Positions 26,834 through 37,442 of a stretch of DNA of 64,000 nucleotides are shown piece by piece (the first letter of the stretch is position 1; each line of letters opens with the position of its first letter). Location of the stretch: positions 930,001 through 994,000 of the forward strand of contig NZ_CP099572.1 in assembly GCF_040409805.1 (NCBI RefSeq), given 5' to 3'. The position numbers and the translations under genes were made by a program. This DNA is from Polynucleobacter sp. MWH-UH23A. GTDB taxonomy: Bacteria > Pseudomonadota > Gammaproteobacteria > Burkholderiales > Burkholderiaceae. The notes under the pieces are model-generated. The model saw only the letters and a list, made by a program, of their open reading frames with translations. It did not search any database and was not told the origin of the DNA.

Positions 26834-28236
26834 TGCGTTTGCTTTATGTTGCTATTGCAACGATTGCATTGCTCTCAGGATGTGCCAGCACGGGTGACTG
26901 GTCTTCAGATACGCCTACCAAAGGCACGTCTAAAAAAGCGACACGTGTGAATCTGAAGACTCAGTCCGTAAGTAAAGTTTATGCGCCATCAGATAATTTA
27001 TGGATTCGGATACGCGATGGCTTTCAGATGGAGCCTATGAATAGCCCGCTAGAGATAGAGCAGGTTCGATGGTTAAGTGCCAGGCCTGATTATGTGCATC
27101 GATCAATGGCCCGTTCCTCACGCTACCTTTTTTATATAGTGCAGGAAGTAAATGCACGCAATATGCCAACTGAAATCGCTTTACTGCCGTTTGTAGAAAG
27201 CGCATTTGTTACCAATGCCAAGTCTAGTGCCAAAGCAGTGGGGCTCTGGCAATTTATGCCGGCCACTGGAAAAGATTTTCAGTTAACGCAAAATGTATTC
27301 AGAGATGAGCGCCGAGATGTATTGCAATCTACAGATGCTGCGTTGGATTACCTCCAGAGGCTCCATAACCAATTTGGGAGCTGGGAACTTGCTTTAGCTG
27401 CATATAACTGGGGTGCTGGTAATGTGCTCAAAGCACAAAAGCGCAACCAAGCCGCTGGTTTGCCTACAGATTACGAAAGTCTGACCATGCCGCGTGAAAC
27501 GCGCATGTATGTGCCCAAACTTATGGCTTACCGTCAGATCGTTATGGACCCTGAGGCATATGGGATTGTCTTGCCTCAACTAGAGAATCACCCATACTTT
27601 GTGGCGATCGATGTGGACAACGACATTGATGTTGCGCTTGCAATTAAATTGGCAGAGATCCCTGAAGATGAATTTCATAGCCTAAATCCGTCATTCAATA
27701 AACCGGTGATATTGAGTAATGCGAATCAGCAAATTCTTCTGCCGTTTGGTCATGCAGAAATCTTTCAGGCTAATCTCAAAAAATTTAATAAACCCTTGTC
27801 TACTTGGACTGCTGTTAAGGTCTCTAAGACTGAGAGCGTCGATCAAGTTGCCAAAAATTTAGGGGTTGGTGCAGATTCTTTAAGGCAAGTAAATGGCATA
27901 CCTAGGGGGATGCGCATCAAAGCAGGATCCACTGTGATCATTCCCAAAACTAACGGTAGGACTGGTGACGTGTCATCGGCAATGGCTGATAACGCAAGTT
28001 TAAGTCTAGAAAAACCACCGCCACCAGCGCCTAAGTGCCCAAAACCAGCAAAGGTAGCCAAGGGTTCTAAGACTGCAAAGTGCGCTCCAGCCAACCCAAG
28101 TAAGGGTAATTCTGCAGGGAAAAGCGCTGCTTCTCAGCATAAATCCGCATCGACAGGACTTGCAAAATCTGCGAAAAATAGTAGTTCACCCACTTTAAAA
28201 GCTAACTCAGCCACAAAAGGGGTGAGCAAAAACTAG
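26833..28236 (+). CDS. mltD: Membrane-bound lytic murein transglycosylase D
   Basis: Lipoprotein that cleaves peptidoglycan glycan strands to 1,6-anhydro ends. The ATG at 26833 shares one base with the gloB stop and gives 467 residues. A lipoprotein signal ends in 'LLSGC' (lipid on Cys17). The SLT domain at about 95-260 has catalytic Glu122 in 'ALLPFVESAF' and 'AVGLWQFMPATGK'. A LysM-like domain lies near 330-375. The last 80 residues are rich in Lys, Ser, Ala and Pro with no fold expected. The gloB-mltD neighbourhood is widely conserved. Confidence 0.93.
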   Translation: MRLLYVAIATIALLSGCASTGDWSSDTPTKGTSKKATRVNLKTQSVSKVYAPSDNLWIRIRDGFQMEPMNSPLEIEQVRWLSARPDYVHRSMARSSRYLFYIVQEVNARNMPTEIALLPFVESAFVTNAKSSAKAVGLWQFMPATGKDFQLTQNVFRDERRDVLQSTDAALDYLQRLHNQFGSWELALAAYNWGAGNVLKAQKRNQAAGLPTDYESLTMPRETRMYVPKLMAYRQIVMDPEAYGIVLPQLENHPYFVAIDVDNDIDVALAIKLAEIPEDEFHSLNPSFNKPVILSNANQQILLPFGHAEIFQANLKKFNKPLSTWTAVKVSKTESVDQVAKNLGVGADSLRQVNGIPRGMRIKAGSTVIIPKTNGRTGDVSSAMADNASLSLEKPPPPAPKCPKPAKVAKGSKTAKCAPANPSKGNSAGKSAASQHKSASTGLAKSAKNSSSPTLKANSATKGVSKN

Positions 28237-28269
28237 TAATTTTTTAAAACTTTTTGATTAGGTTGACCC

Positions 28270-30153
28270 ATGTCCTATAAAGCACACCATGAACGCTCAA
28301 TTAAAGACCCAGATGGATTTTGGGGTGAGCAGGCCAAGTTAATACACTGGGAAAAGCCATTTGATAAGGTTTTAAATTATGACAATCCTCCATTTGCAAA
28401 ATGGTTCGAGGGAGGTCTTACTAATCTCTGCTACAACGCAGTAGATCGCCACTACAAATCCAATCCTAATCAATTAGCCCTTGTAGCGGTTTCTACAGAG
28501 ACTAATCAAGAAAAGGCTTATACATTTAAAGAGCTATACGAAGAAGTAAATCGTATGGCAGCAATTTACAAAGCTAATGGTATTCATAAGGGCGATCGGG
28601 TTCTGATCTATATGCCAATGATCGCTGAGGCGTGTTTTGCGATGCTAGCTTGTGCACGTATTGGTGCTATTCATTCTGTAGTATTTGGTGGCTTTGCTTC
28701 GCATAGCTTGGCTACTCGTATTGATGATGCTAAACCCAAGATGGTGGTTACGGCTGAAGCAGGTATGCGCGGTGGAAAAGCGGTTCCATATAAGCCCTTG
28801 TTAGATGAAGCGATTACATTGGCCACATACAAGCCTGAAAAGGTATTGATTGTGAATCGCGGCCTTTCTGAGTTCACCACCGTCTCTGCAAGAGATCTCG
28901 ATTACGCGAGCGAAAGACAAAAGCACCTGAACGATATTGTTCCGGTTGAGTGGGTTGATGCAACTCATCCTTCATATATTTTGTATACATCTGGTACAAC
29001 CGGTAAACCAAAGGGAGTTCAGCGTGATACCGGTGGCTACGCAGTAGCATTGATGTCAACAATGAACCACATCTTCTGTGGCAAAGCTGGTGAGACCATG
29101 TTCTGTACCTCGGATATTGGTTGGGTTGTTGGTCATAGCTACATTATTTATGGCCCATTGCTCAATGGTATGGCAACCATCATGTATGAAGGAACTCCAT
29201 TACGCCCTGATGCCGGCATCTGGTGGGAGCTCGTTGCTAAATACAATGTTTCTGTCATGTTCTCAGCGCCAACTGCTGTTCGTGTTTTAAAGAAACAAGA
29301 TCCTGCATTCTTAACGAAGCATGATCTTTCTACCTTGCGTGCTTTGTTCTTGGCGGGAGAGCCCTTAGATGAGCCAACAGCAAGTTGGATTCATGATGCG
29401 ATTAAGAAACCGATTGTCGATAACTATTGGCAAACTGAGACAGGTTGGCCAATGCTCGCGATTCAGCGTGGTGTTGAAGTCATGCCGCATAAATTTGGCT
29501 CACCAGGTGTTCCATCTTTTGGCTACAACATGAAATTATTGGATGACGCTACCTCAGAAGAGCTGGGCGCGGATCAGAAGGGTGTGATCGCCATCGAAGG
29601 TCCGCTACCTCCCGGATGTATGCAAACGGTTTGGGGTGATGACAAGCGATTTGTCAGCACTTATTGGGAGACGATTCCTGGTAAGTTGATCTACTCAACA
29701 TTTGACTGGGGTATTAAAGATAAAGATGGCTACTTCTTTATTTTGGGTCGCACTGATGATGTGATTAATGTTGCAGGTCACCGTTTGGGAACCCGTGAAA
29801 TTGAGGAGAGTATTTCTAGTCATCCCAACATTTCTGAAGTTGCGGTTGTTGGTGTAGAGGATAAATTGAAGGGTCAGGCAGCTATTGCATTCGTTATTCC
29901 AAAAGATGCTTCAAAGGCGGAGAATTTGGAAAAAGAGTGTATGAAAACCGTCGATGCTCAACTAGGTGCTATCGCTCGACCAAGTCATGTTTACGTTGTA
30001 ACTGCTTTGCCAAAAACGCGTTCTGGCAAGATTGTTCGCCGCGCATTACAGGCTGTTGCCGAAGGACGAGACCCTGGTGACATTAGCACCATGGAAGACC
30101 AAAATGTCTTAGCCCAAATTAAGACCATCATCGACCAAAAAGCAGCTGCATAG
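28270..30153 (+). CDS. prpE: Propionyl-CoA synthetase
   Basis: ATP-dependent acyl-CoA ligase that activates propionate to propionyl-CoA, feeding the methylcitrate or methylmalonyl route. It has 627 residues. The AMP-binding motif 'YTSGTTGKPKG' lies at about 239-249, 'WQTETGWPML' forms part of the active site, and Lys587 in 'RSGKIVRRAL' is the catalytic, acetylation-sensitive lysine. The N-terminus 'HHERSIKDPDGFWGEQAKLI' and the C-terminal 'EGRDPGDISTMED' are typical of PrpE rather than of acetyl-CoA synthetase. No prpBC is in the window. Confidence 0.93.
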   Translation: MSYKAHHERSIKDPDGFWGEQAKLIHWEKPFDKVLNYDNPPFAKWFEGGLTNLCYNAVDRHYKSNPNQLALVAVSTETNQEKAYTFKELYEEVNRMAAIYKANGIHKGDRVLIYMPMIAEACFAMLACARIGAIHSVVFGGFASHSLATRIDDAKPKMVVTAEAGMRGGKAVPYKPLLDEAITLATYKPEKVLIVNRGLSEFTTVSARDLDYASERQKHLNDIVPVEWVDATHPSYILYTSGTTGKPKGVQRDTGGYAVALMSTMNHIFCGKAGETMFCTSDIGWVVGHSYIIYGPLLNGMATIMYEGTPLRPDAGIWWELVAKYNVSVMFSAPTAVRVLKKQDPAFLTKHDLSTLRALFLAGEPLDEPTASWIHDAIKKPIVDNYWQTETGWPMLAIQRGVEVMPHKFGSPGVPSFGYNMKLLDDATSEELGADQKGVIAIEGPLPPGCMQTVWGDDKRFVSTYWETIPGKLIYSTFDWGIKDKDGYFFILGRTDDVINVAGHRLGTREIEESISSHPNISEVAVVGVEDKLKGQAAIAFVIPKDASKAENLEKECMKTVDAQLGAIARPSHVYVVTALPKTRSGKIVRRALQAVAEGRDPGDISTMEDQNVLAQIKTIIDQKAAA

Positions 30154-30167
30154 CTATTCTTTTCAAG

Positions 30168-30192
30168 CTCCCTAGATCCAAGGTCTAGGGGG
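30168..30192 (+). terminator. Hairpin after prpE
   Basis: CTCCCTAGA / TCTAGGGGG-type pairing (30168-30176 with 30184-30192, one wobble) makes a nine-pair stem 15 bases after the prpE stop. No T run follows, so if it is a terminator it is not canonical. Confidence 0.4.
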
Positions 30193-30245
30193 AATTGGTC
30201 GCAAAGCCTAATTGGCTGGGGATTCAAGGGTTTAGAACGCAAAAC

Positions 30246-30254
30246 TGGTATCAT
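30246..30254 (+). promoter_or_regulatory. Candidate extended -10 of the carAB promoter
   Basis: TGG-TATCAT lies 121 bases before the carA start in the 222-base intergenic region. No good -35 is visible. The rest of the region, to 30375, would be an untranslated leader; it contains a weak CCCC/GGGG hairpin followed by TTTT (about 30318-30343). Confidence 0.3.
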
Positions 30255-30375
30255 TACAGGGTTCGAAACTAATTAAATACCCTAGCGCTTAAAGACACTC
30301 ACCTCCCGCATATACAGCCCCGGGTTGGTCTTTTTGGGGTTTTGAGCGTCGGATGGAGCAGGGACTGGAGATAGT

Positions 30376-31572
30376 TTGTCACCCTTGCTTCCTTCTTTTC
30401 CTCCTGCCGTGTTGGCCCTAGCTGACGGCACTATCTTCCCCGGTTTTAGTATTGGCGCCCCAGGCGAAACTGCTGGTGAAGTTGTTTTTAATACCGCCTT
30501 AACTGGCTATCAAGAGATCATTACTGATCCAAGTTATTCACGACAAATCGTGACTCTGACATACCCTCATATTGGTAATGTAGGAGTAAACGCCCAAGAC
30601 GCGGAATCGGATCAAATTCATGCTGCAGGTTTGGTCATAAAAGACTTGCCTAAGCGGGTATCTAATTTTCGATCCGAAGCTAGCTTAGATGCTTATCTAA
30701 CGAATGCAGGGGTTGTCGGCATCTCTGGAATTGATACTCGTAAGCTTACCCGCATCTTACGTGACAAAGGCGCTCAATCTGGCGCGATTGTTGCTGGTAA
30801 ATTGGGTGACAGCCATGAATCTTTATCTGCAAAAGCCTTGCAATTAGCCAAAGCATTTCCTGGTATGGCCGGTCTTGATTTGGCGAAGGTTGTTACAACC
30901 AAGAAACCTTATCAATGGCGCGAAGCAGAGTGGGAGCTTAGCGGTCCCAATGGTAAGCCTGCTTACAAATCTTTAGATACATCTAAGCCTGTTAAGAAAG
31001 TAGTCGCTTATGACTTTGGTGTTAAGCGTAATATTTTGCGAATGCTCACAGAACGTGGATGTGAGCTCACTGTAGTACCAGCCCAAACTTCTGCAGCAGA
31101 AGTATTGGCAATGAACCCGGATGGAGTATTTTTCTCAAATGGCCCGGGCGATCCTGGTCCTTGTGATTACGCTATTGCTGCTGCTAAGGAAATTATTGAA
31201 AAAGGTGTTCCAACCTTTGGAATCTGTTTGGGTCATCAGATTATGGGTTTAGCTGCTGGCGCAAAAACCTTAAAAATGAAATTTGGTCATCATGGTGCAA
31301 ACCACCCTGTAAAAGATTTGGACACTGGTCGTGTTGCTATTACTTCTCAGAATCATGGTTTCGCAGTCGATGCAAATACATTGCCAAGTAATGTGCGGGT
31401 AACCCATGTGTCTTTGTTCGATGGTTCTTTGCAGGGTCTAGCATGGAAGGATAAGCCAGCACTGTGTTTCCAGGGGCATCCCGAGGCCTCTCCAGGTCCT
31501 CACGATATCGCCTATTTATTTGATCGTTTTGTGGAGCTCATGAATGCTGCCAGCAAGAAGGGGGGCAAATAA
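30376..31572 (+). CDS. carA: Carbamoyl-phosphate synthase small subunit
   Basis: Glutaminase subunit that supplies ammonia for carbamoyl phosphate in pyrimidine and arginine synthesis. The TTG at 30376 is chosen because GGAG stands five bases before it, giving 398 residues; a second TTG three codons in is possible. The class I amidotransferase site has nucleophile Cys284 in '[13 protein letters not shown]' and the His/Glu pair in '[13 protein letters not shown]'. carB begins within its stop (TAATG), so the two subunits are translationally coupled. Confidence 0.97.
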   Translation: MSPLLPSFPPAVLALADGTIFPGFSIGAPGETAGEVVFNTALTGYQEIITDPSYSRQIVTLTYPHIGNVGVNAQDAESDQIHAAGLVIKDLPKRVSNFRSEASLDAYLTNAGVVGISGIDTRKLTRILRDKGAQSGAIVAGKLGDSHESLSAKALQLAKAFPGMAGLDLAKVVTTKKPYQWREAEWELSGPNGKPAYKSLDTSKPVKKVVAYDFGVKRNILRMLTERGCELTVVPAQTSAAEVLAMNPDGVFFSNGPGDPGPCDYAIAAAKEIIEKGVPTFGICLGHQIMGLAAGAKTLKMKFGHHGANHPVKDLDTGRVAITSQNHGFAVDANTLPSNVRVTHVSLFDGSLQGLAWKDKPALCFQGHPEASPGPHDIAYLFDRFVELMNAASKKGGK

Positions 31573-34500
31573 TGCCTAAGCGTAGCGACATTAAGAGCAT
31601 TTTGATTATTGGTGCTGGTCCGATTGTGATTGGTCAAGCATGTGAATTTGACTATTCAGGTGCACAAGCCTGTAAAGCATTGCGTGACGAAGGTTACAAA
31701 GTCATTTTAGTGAACAGCAATCCTGCAACTATCATGACGGACCCTGAGATGGCGGATGTAACTTATATTGAGCCAATTACTTGGGAGGTGGTCGAGCGCA
31801 TTATTGCGACTGAAAAACCAGATGCCATTTTGCCAACGATGGGCGGGCAGACTGCCTTGAATTGCGCGCTTGATTTACATCGCAATGGCGTGCTGAAGAA
31901 ATACGGCTGTGAATTAATTGGTGCCTCTCCTGAAGCCATCGATAAAGCTGAAGATCGTCAAAAGTTTAAAGATGCTATGACCAAGATTGGTCTTGGTTCT
32001 GCAAAATCAGGCATTGCGCACTCTATGGAAGAGGCGCATGAAGTGCAACAACGTATTCAGCGCGAAACAGGTAGCTCAGGATTCCCTGTGGTTATTCGTC
32101 CTTCATTCACCATGGGTGGCTCAGGCGGCGGGATTGCTTATAACCGCGAGGAATTTGAAGAGATTTGCAAACGCGGACTTGATCTATCTCCAACGCATGA
32201 GCTCTTAATTGAAGAGTCGCTTTTGGGTTGGAAAGAATTCGAAATGGAGGTGGTGCGTGATCGTAACGATAACTGCATCATTGTTTGCTCCATTGAAAAC
32301 TTGGATCCGATGGGTGTTCATACTGGTGACTCGATTACAGTTGCACCTGCACAAACCTTGACGGACAAAGAGTATCAATTGATGCGGAATGCATCGATAG
32401 CTGTTTTACGTGAGATTGGCGTTGATACAGGTGGCTCTAACGTTCAGTTCTCAATCAACCCGGTTGACGGTCGCATGATTGTGATCGAGATGAATCCCCG
32501 CGTATCACGTTCATCTGCGCTGGCATCAAAAGCTACCGGTTTCCCAATTGCAAAGATTGCTGCCAAGCTTGCTGTTGGCTACACTCTCGATGAATTAAAG
32601 AACGATATTACTGGTGGTGCAACGCCCGCATCCTTTGAACCATCGATTGACTATGTTGTCACCAAGATTCCCCGTTTTGCATTTGAAAAGTTCCCACAGG
32701 CTGATTCACGCTTAACTACACAGATGAAGTCTGTTGGTGAGGTAATGGCTATTGGCCGAACATTTCAAGAATCCTTCCAGAAGGCTTTGCGTGGACTTGA
32801 GGTTGGCGTTGACGGTCTCGATGAAGTTTCTACAGATCTTGATGACATTATTAATGAGATCAATGAGCCAGGCCCTGATCGCATCTGGTATCTCGCGGAC
32901 GCATTCCGCATGGGAATGGGTTTAGATGAGGTCTATAGCGAAACCAAAATTGATCCTTGGTTCCTCGAGCAGATTGAAGAGCTCATTACCATCGAATCTG
33001 AACTGAAGCGGCGTAAAGTAGATAGCCTGTCTGCGGCAGAGCTGCGCTTTGTAAAGCAAAAGGGATTCTCAGATAGACGCCTTGCTAAATTACTTGGCGT
33101 TGATGCATCTTCTGTGCGTGCTGCGCGTCACCGCCTTAAGGTAGTGCCCGTTTATAAGCGCGTTGATACTTGCGCGGCGGAATTCTCAACCAATACAGCT
33201 TACATGTATTCAACATATGAAGCTGAGCATGGTGAATGTGAATCTCGTCCTACTGATAAGCAAAAAATCATGGTCTTAGGTGGCGGTCCCAACCGAATTG
33301 GTCAGGGTATTGAGTTTGACTATTGCTGTGTTCATGCAGCTTTGGCAATGCGCGATGATGGTTATGAAACCATCATGGTTAACTGCAACCCAGAGACTGT
33401 CTCTACAGACTATGACACTTCTGATCGTCTGTATTTCGAGCCCTTAACCTTGGAAGATGTTTTAGAAATCGTTGCCAAAGAAAAGCCAAAGGGCGTAATT
33501 GTTCAATACGGCGGTCAAACTCCATTGAAACTCGCTTTGGATCTTGAGCGTAATGGTGTTCCAATCATCGGGACCTCGCCTGACATGATTGATGCCGCAG
33601 AAGACCGTGAGCGCTTCCAGAAGCTGTTGCATGATTTGGGTTTGCGTCAACCTCCAAATCGTACAGCACGCACTGAAGATGAGGCTTTAAAGCTTGCTGA
33701 GGAGATTGGGTATCCATTGGTAGTTCGCCCATCCTATGTCCTTGGGGGACGCGCCATGGAAATTGTTCATGATGGTCGAGATTTAGAGCGTTATATGCGC
33801 GAGGCTGTAAAAGTTTCTCATGACTCTCCAGTGTTGCTAGATCGCTTTTTAAATGATGCGATTGAGTGCGATGTCGACTGCATTAGTGATGGTGGTAAGG
33901 TCTTCATCGGTGGGGTCATGGAGCATATTGAACAAGCTGGCGTTCACTCTGGCGACTCTGCATGTTCTCTTCCTCCGTATTCTTTATCGGATGCCACTGT
34001 TGATGAGATTAAGCGTCAGACAGCAGCAATGGCTAAAGGTCTCAATGTTGTTGGATTAATGAATGTACAGTTCGCAATTCAGAATGTCGACGGCAAAGAC
34101 CTTATTTATGTTCTCGAGGTAAATCCACGAGCATCACGTACTGTTCCATTTGTGTCTAAAGCAACCGGTTTGCAATTAGCTAAAATCGCAGCACGTTGCA
34201 TGGTGGGTCAGACTTTAGATAAACAGGGTATTCAATCTGAAGTGAAGCCTCCATACTTCTCAGTCAAAGAAGCGGTATTCCCCTTCAATAAGTTCCCTGG
34301 TATTGATCCAATACTTGGACCAGAGATGCGTTCTACTGGTGAAGTAATGGGCGTGGGCAAAACTTTTGGCGAAGCATTATTTAAGTCTCAGTTAGGCGCA
34401 TTCATTAAATTGCCCAAGAGCGGTACCGTGCTACTCACTGTAAAAGATAGTGATAAACCGAAAGCAGTTGAGGTTGCCAAGCTCTTGCATCAATTAGGAT

Positions 34501-34835
34501 TCCCAATGGTGGCGACAAAAGGTACAGCTGCGGCTATTGAAGCTGCCGGTTTACCTGTGAAACAAGTAAACAAAGTAAAAGATGGCCGTCCTCACATTGT
34601 GGATTTCATTAAGAATGGTGAGATTTCTTTAGTATTTACCACCGTTGATGAAACCCGTACTGCGATTGCAGACTCACGTTCAATTCGTACCAGTGCGCAA
34701 GCAAATGGCGTAACCTATTACACAACCATTAGCGCAGCTAGGGCTGTAATGGATGGATTGCTGGCTTCGCAGAATGGCAACAAGGACTCTTTAGAGGTTT
34801 ATTCTCTTCAGAATTTACATGGAACGCTTATTTAA
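31572..34835 (+). CDS. carB: Carbamoyl-phosphate synthase large subunit
   Basis: Synthetase subunit that makes carbamoyl phosphate from bicarbonate, ammonia and two ATP. It has 1087 residues, with two homologous ATP-grasp halves (roughly 1-400 and 560-940), an oligomerisation domain between them and a C-terminal MGS-like allosteric domain from about 945. '[17 protein letters not shown]' and '[17 protein letters not shown]' open the two halves. Stop/start overlap with carA is one base, and an intrinsic terminator follows. Nothing is unusual. Confidence 0.98.
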   Translation: MPKRSDIKSILIIGAGPIVIGQACEFDYSGAQACKALRDEGYKVILVNSNPATIMTDPEMADVTYIEPITWEVVERIIATEKPDAILPTMGGQTALNCALDLHRNGVLKKYGCELIGASPEAIDKAEDRQKFKDAMTKIGLGSAKSGIAHSMEEAHEVQQRIQRETGSSGFPVVIRPSFTMGGSGGGIAYNREEFEEICKRGLDLSPTHELLIEESLLGWKEFEMEVVRDRNDNCIIVCSIENLDPMGVHTGDSITVAPAQTLTDKEYQLMRNASIAVLREIGVDTGGSNVQFSINPVDGRMIVIEMNPRVSRSSALASKATGFPIAKIAAKLAVGYTLDELKNDITGGATPASFEPSIDYVVTKIPRFAFEKFPQADSRLTTQMKSVGEVMAIGRTFQESFQKALRGLEVGVDGLDEVSTDLDDIINEINEPGPDRIWYLADAFRMGMGLDEVYSETKIDPWFLEQIEELITIESELKRRKVDSLSAAELRFVKQKGFSDRRLAKLLGVDASSVRAARHRLKVVPVYKRVDTCAAEFSTNTAYMYSTYEAEHGECESRPTDKQKIMVLGGGPNRIGQGIEFDYCCVHAALAMRDDGYETIMVNCNPETVSTDYDTSDRLYFEPLTLEDVLEIVAKEKPKGVIVQYGGQTPLKLALDLERNGVPIIGTSPDMIDAAEDRERFQKLLHDLGLRQPPNRTARTEDEALKLAEEIGYPLVVRPSYVLGGRAMEIVHDGRDLERYMREAVKVSHDSPVLLDRFLNDAIECDVDCISDGGKVFIGGVMEHIEQAGVHSGDSACSLPPYSLSDATVDEIKRQTAAMAKGLNVVGLMNVQFAIQNVDGKDLIYVLEVNPRASRTVPFVSKATGLQLAKIAARCMVGQTLDKQGIQSEVKPPYFSVKEAVFPFNKFPGIDPILGPEMRSTGEVMGVGKTFGEALFKSQLGAFIKLPKSGTVLLTVKDSDKPKAVEVAKLLHQLGFPMVATKGTAAAIEAAGLPVKQVNKVKDGRPHIVDFIKNGEISLVFTTVDETRTAIADSRSIRTSAQANGVTYYTTISAARAVMDGLLASQNGNKDSLEVYSLQNLHGTLI

Positions 34836-34852
34836 TCTAAAATTAATTATCT

Positions 34853-34874
34853 AGGCGCGTTTTGCGCCTTTTTT
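34853..34874 (+). terminator. Intrinsic terminator after carAB
   Basis: AGGCGC-GTTTT-GCGCCT (34853-34869) is followed by five T. It lies 17 bases after the carB stop and 16 before the greA ATG, so greA needs read-through or its own promoter. Confidence 0.85.
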
Positions 34875-34890
34875 AAGTTAGGTTAGTAGC

Positions 34891-35367
34891 ATGAGCACAA
34901 TTCCAATTACTAAACGTGGTGCTGAACTCCTAAAAGAAGAGTTGCACCATCTTAAGCATGTAGAGCGTCCTGCTGTTATTAACGCCATCGCAGAAGCTCG
35001 CGCTCAGGGAGATCTCTCGGAGAATGCCGAGTATGACGCTGCCAAAGAAAAACAGGGATTCATTGAAGGGCGTATTCAGGAGCTTGAAGGCAAATTATCG
35101 GCCGCTCAAATTATTGATCCAGCTGCGCTGGATGTATCTGGACGGGTTGTTTTTGGAGCAACTGTAGATCTTGAGGATCTTGAGGATGGCACTAAATTTA
35201 CCTATCAAATTGTTGGTGACGATGAGGCTGATATTGCTGCAAATAAGATCTCAATTAGCTCACCAATTGCCCGCGCTTTAATTAGCAAGGAAGAGGGTGA
35301 TGTTGTAGCGGTTCAGGCGCCCGGCGGTAACCGCGAAGTTGAAATCTTAGCCGTTAAATACATCTAA
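34891..35367 (+). CDS. greA: Transcription elongation factor GreA
   Basis: Transcript-cleavage factor that rescues backtracked RNA polymerase. It has 158 residues. The N-terminal coiled coil carries Asp41 and Glu44 in '[10 protein letters not shown]', the acidic tip that reaches the polymerase active site, and the C-terminal FKBP-like domain follows. It comes directly after the carAB terminator, the same neighbourhood as in many proteobacteria. The DUF4149 gene starts within its stop codon. Confidence 0.97.
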   Translation: MSTIPITKRGAELLKEELHHLKHVERPAVINAIAEARAQGDLSENAEYDAAKEKQGFIEGRIQELEGKLSAAQIIDPAALDVSGRVVFGATVDLEDLEDGTKFTYQIVGDDEADIAANKISISSPIARALISKEEGDVVAVQAPGGNREVEILAVKYI

Positions 35368-35840
35368 TGTCACACCCCAGAATCCAGCGATTATTTACGG
35401 TAATTTCTGGACTTTGGGTTGGCGGATCCATCGCTATTGGTTTCTTGGTTGTACCCGTTCTGTTTTCAGTGCTTGGTGATCGACAGATTGCGGGTGTCAT
35501 TGCTGCCAATCTATTCAAGGTAAATGCATACATTAGTGTAGGAGTTTGTAGCCTTCTAATGCTTTTTGCCAATCATCTAGTTACGCTTGGTAACCACTCA
35601 TATAGATGCATTCGCTGGATTCTATTGTTAATGTTGATGTGTGCTGTGGCTACTGCATTCATCATCATTCCTTGGATGAATGTATTACGTGACCAAGCCA
35701 TGCAATTGGGTATATCCGTTCGTGATACAAGCAATGCCAAGCTTTTTGGACGGCTGCATGGAGTTTCAAGCGTGATTTTTATGATCCAATCAATCTTGGG
35801 AATTGCATTGGTTTGGCGGACAACAAAAAACGTCGATTAG
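35367..35840 (+). CDS. DUF4149 membrane protein
   Basis: Inner-membrane protein of unknown function, 157 residues with four hydrophobic helices (about 10-30, 45-70, 80-105 and 130-150). 'SGLWVGGSIAIGFLVVPVLF' near the N-terminus and the following 'AGVIAANLFKVNAYIS' are typical of DUF4149. The ATG shares one base with the greA stop, so the two are co-translated. Its position after greA and near yhbY/ftsH is common in betaproteobacteria. It converges with yhbY. Confidence 0.85.
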   Translation: MSHPRIQRLFTVISGLWVGGSIAIGFLVVPVLFSVLGDRQIAGVIAANLFKVNAYISVGVCSLLMLFANHLVTLGNHSYRCIRWILLLMLMCAVATAFIIIPWMNVLRDQAMQLGISVRDTSNAKLFGRLHGVSSVIFMIQSILGIALVWRTTKNVD

Positions 35841-35866
35841 CGACGCTTCTTCCTGAATCTGAGCCA

Positions 35867-36493
35867 TTAAGATCCCAGTGATTTTTTCTTATTGCTGCTC
35901 ATACGCACCTTACGTTTTTTAATGGGCGCTGGTGCAGGTGTTGCTTTGCGGTAACCTGGAGATGACCAACCAATTTTTGACTCAGCCGCCTCCGAACGCA
36001 ATATTCGTTTCTTGGGTGATGAAGACTTAGCAGCTGCTGCGCGTTCAAATGGGGATTTAGATGAGATCGAGCGACGATCTGATCTCTCCGAATTACTGGT
36101 TCGCACTCCGGTTTTAGAGCTCGTACGATTAGGTTGGCGCTTTGTGCGCGGAGCCTGTAATGACTTCTTAGTCTGTTTGCTGGAGCGGCCAAGGTTGGCG
36201 TAAGCTTCGTCAACCACATCTTTAGGTTTCCAGAGAACTAGTAACTTGCCGATATGTTGCACAGGGGCAGCATCGAGCTTATCGCACAGTTCCTCATAGA
36301 TCGCAATACGCTCTTCACGATCATCGCCAAACACGCGGATCTTAATTAATCCGTGGTGATTAATTGCCGATTTTGCCTCTTTGATTACGGCTGGTGTTAA
36401 TCCATCGCCACCAACCATTACCACAGGGTTTAGTCCATGGGCATCTGCTTTAAGAGATTTGCGTTGTGCTGGGGTAATCGTAATTGCTGTCAT
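35867..36493 (-). CDS. yhbY: YhbY family RNA-binding protein with long basic tail
   Basis: CRM-domain protein associated with assembly of the large ribosomal subunit. The CRM domain fills residues 1-100 ('GLNPVVMVGGDGL', 'HHGLIKIRVFGDDREER'). A tail of about 108 residues follows, very rich in Lys, Arg and Ser, with no predicted fold; E. coli YhbY has about 97 residues and lacks it. The gene diverges from rlmE, as in E. coli. TATCAT ends seven bases before the ATG and no Shine-Dalgarno is seen. The tail may bind rRNA, which is inference. Confidence 0.9.
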   Translation of the reverse strand: MTAITITPAQRKSLKADAHGLNPVVMVGGDGLTPAVIKEAKSAINHHGLIKIRVFGDDREERIAIYEELCDKLDAAPVQHIGKLLVLWKPKDVVDEAYANLGRSSKQTKKSLQAPRTKRQPNRTSSKTGVRTSNSERSDRRSISSKSPFERAAAAKSSSPKKRILRSEAAESKIGWSSPGYRKATPAPAPIKKRKVRMSSNKKKSLGS

Positions 36494-36500
36494 GGACTCG

Positions 36501-36506
36501 ATGATA
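36501..36506 (-). promoter_or_regulatory. -10 box before yhbY
   Basis: On the minus strand TATCAT ends seven bases before the yhbY ATG. No clear -35 and no Shine-Dalgarno are visible. The geometry fits a leaderless transcript. Confidence 0.4.
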
Positions 36507-36620
36507 GAGCATAGAGACTAAATAAGACCTTTTAGAGCCAAAATTCAAGGTTTTTGGTGTAATTCTTTTTGCTTTAGGGCAAAGAAACAAGGAAAATACA
36601 CCCTTGAAAGTGATTATGTT

Positions 36621-37295
36621 GTGGCAAAGAATAAATTTAATAAAAGCTGGTTACAGGACCATTTAACTGACCCTTATGTGAAGATGGCCCAAAAAGAGGG
36701 TTATCGTGCTCGAGCAGTCTATAAGCTAAGCGAGATTGATGAGGAAGATCATCTCATTAAAGCTGGTATGACAGTTGTGGATCTGGGTAGCGCTCCTGGT
36801 AGTTGGTCTCAATATGTGCGCAACCGTTTAACAGAACTAGGCAAGAGCAATCCTGCAATTGAATCTGGAAAGCCTGATGGTCAGATCATTGCAATTGATA
36901 TTCTGCCTATGGAAGAGATTGCTGATGTGAATTTCATACAGGCGGATTTCCGCGAAGATGAAAGTCTAGCCGCACTTGAGGCATTGCTGCCCAAATCGGC
37001 CAGTGGCAAAGTTGATTTAGTCTTGTCTGATATGGCTCCTAACTTATCTGGCGTAGGGGTGGCAGATGCAGCAAGAATGGCTTTCTTGGCAGAAATTGCC
37101 CTAGATTTTGCTGTTGCACATCTAAAGCCTGAGGGTGCCTTATTAATTAAATGTTTTAACGGAAGTGGTTATAGCCAAATTGTGGAGTCCTTCAAAAAGG
37201 CATTCAAGTCAGTATCCTCACGAAAGCCAAAGGCCTCTAGAGCTCGATCTTCGGAAATTTTCCTTTTAGGTCGAAACCTAAAACCACCGAAATAA
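36621..37295 (+). CDS. rlmE: 23S rRNA 2'-O-methyltransferase (U2552)
   Basis: SAM-dependent methyltransferase that modifies U2552 in the A loop of 23S rRNA at a late step of 50S assembly. It starts with GTG and has 224 residues. The K-D-K-E catalytic tetrad is Lys35, Asp137, Lys177 and Glu212, and '[13 protein letters not shown]' is the SAM site. yhbY diverges upstream and ftsH follows, the arrangement known from E. coli. There is an extra acidic/neutral insert around 75-87 compared with E. coli. Confidence 0.95.
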   Translation: MAKNKFNKSWLQDHLTDPYVKMAQKEGYRARAVYKLSEIDEEDHLIKAGMTVVDLGSAPGSWSQYVRNRLTELGKSNPAIESGKPDGQIIAIDILPMEEIADVNFIQADFREDESLAALEALLPKSASGKVDLVLSDMAPNLSGVGVADAARMAFLAEIALDFAVAHLKPEGALLIKCFNGSGYSQIVESFKKAFKSVSSRKPKASRARSSEIFLLGRNLKPPK

Positions 37296-37442
37296 GCCTA
37301 TAAATTCAGCAAATAACCCCCTGATTTACATGGGCTTACTAAATAAATCACGCCAAAGCCCTTGAAAAAGGCTGGTAGTAGAATCAAATACTTAGGTAGC
37401 GATTCGCTTTAACTACTGGATCAATCCAGAAAAGGACTCATT

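Noticed and set aside
37358-37380. CTTGAAA before ftsH as a sigma-32 heat-shock -35
   Set aside because: No CCCCAT-like -10 follows at the right spacing. A second CTTGAAA near 36604 is too close to the rlmE start to serve it.
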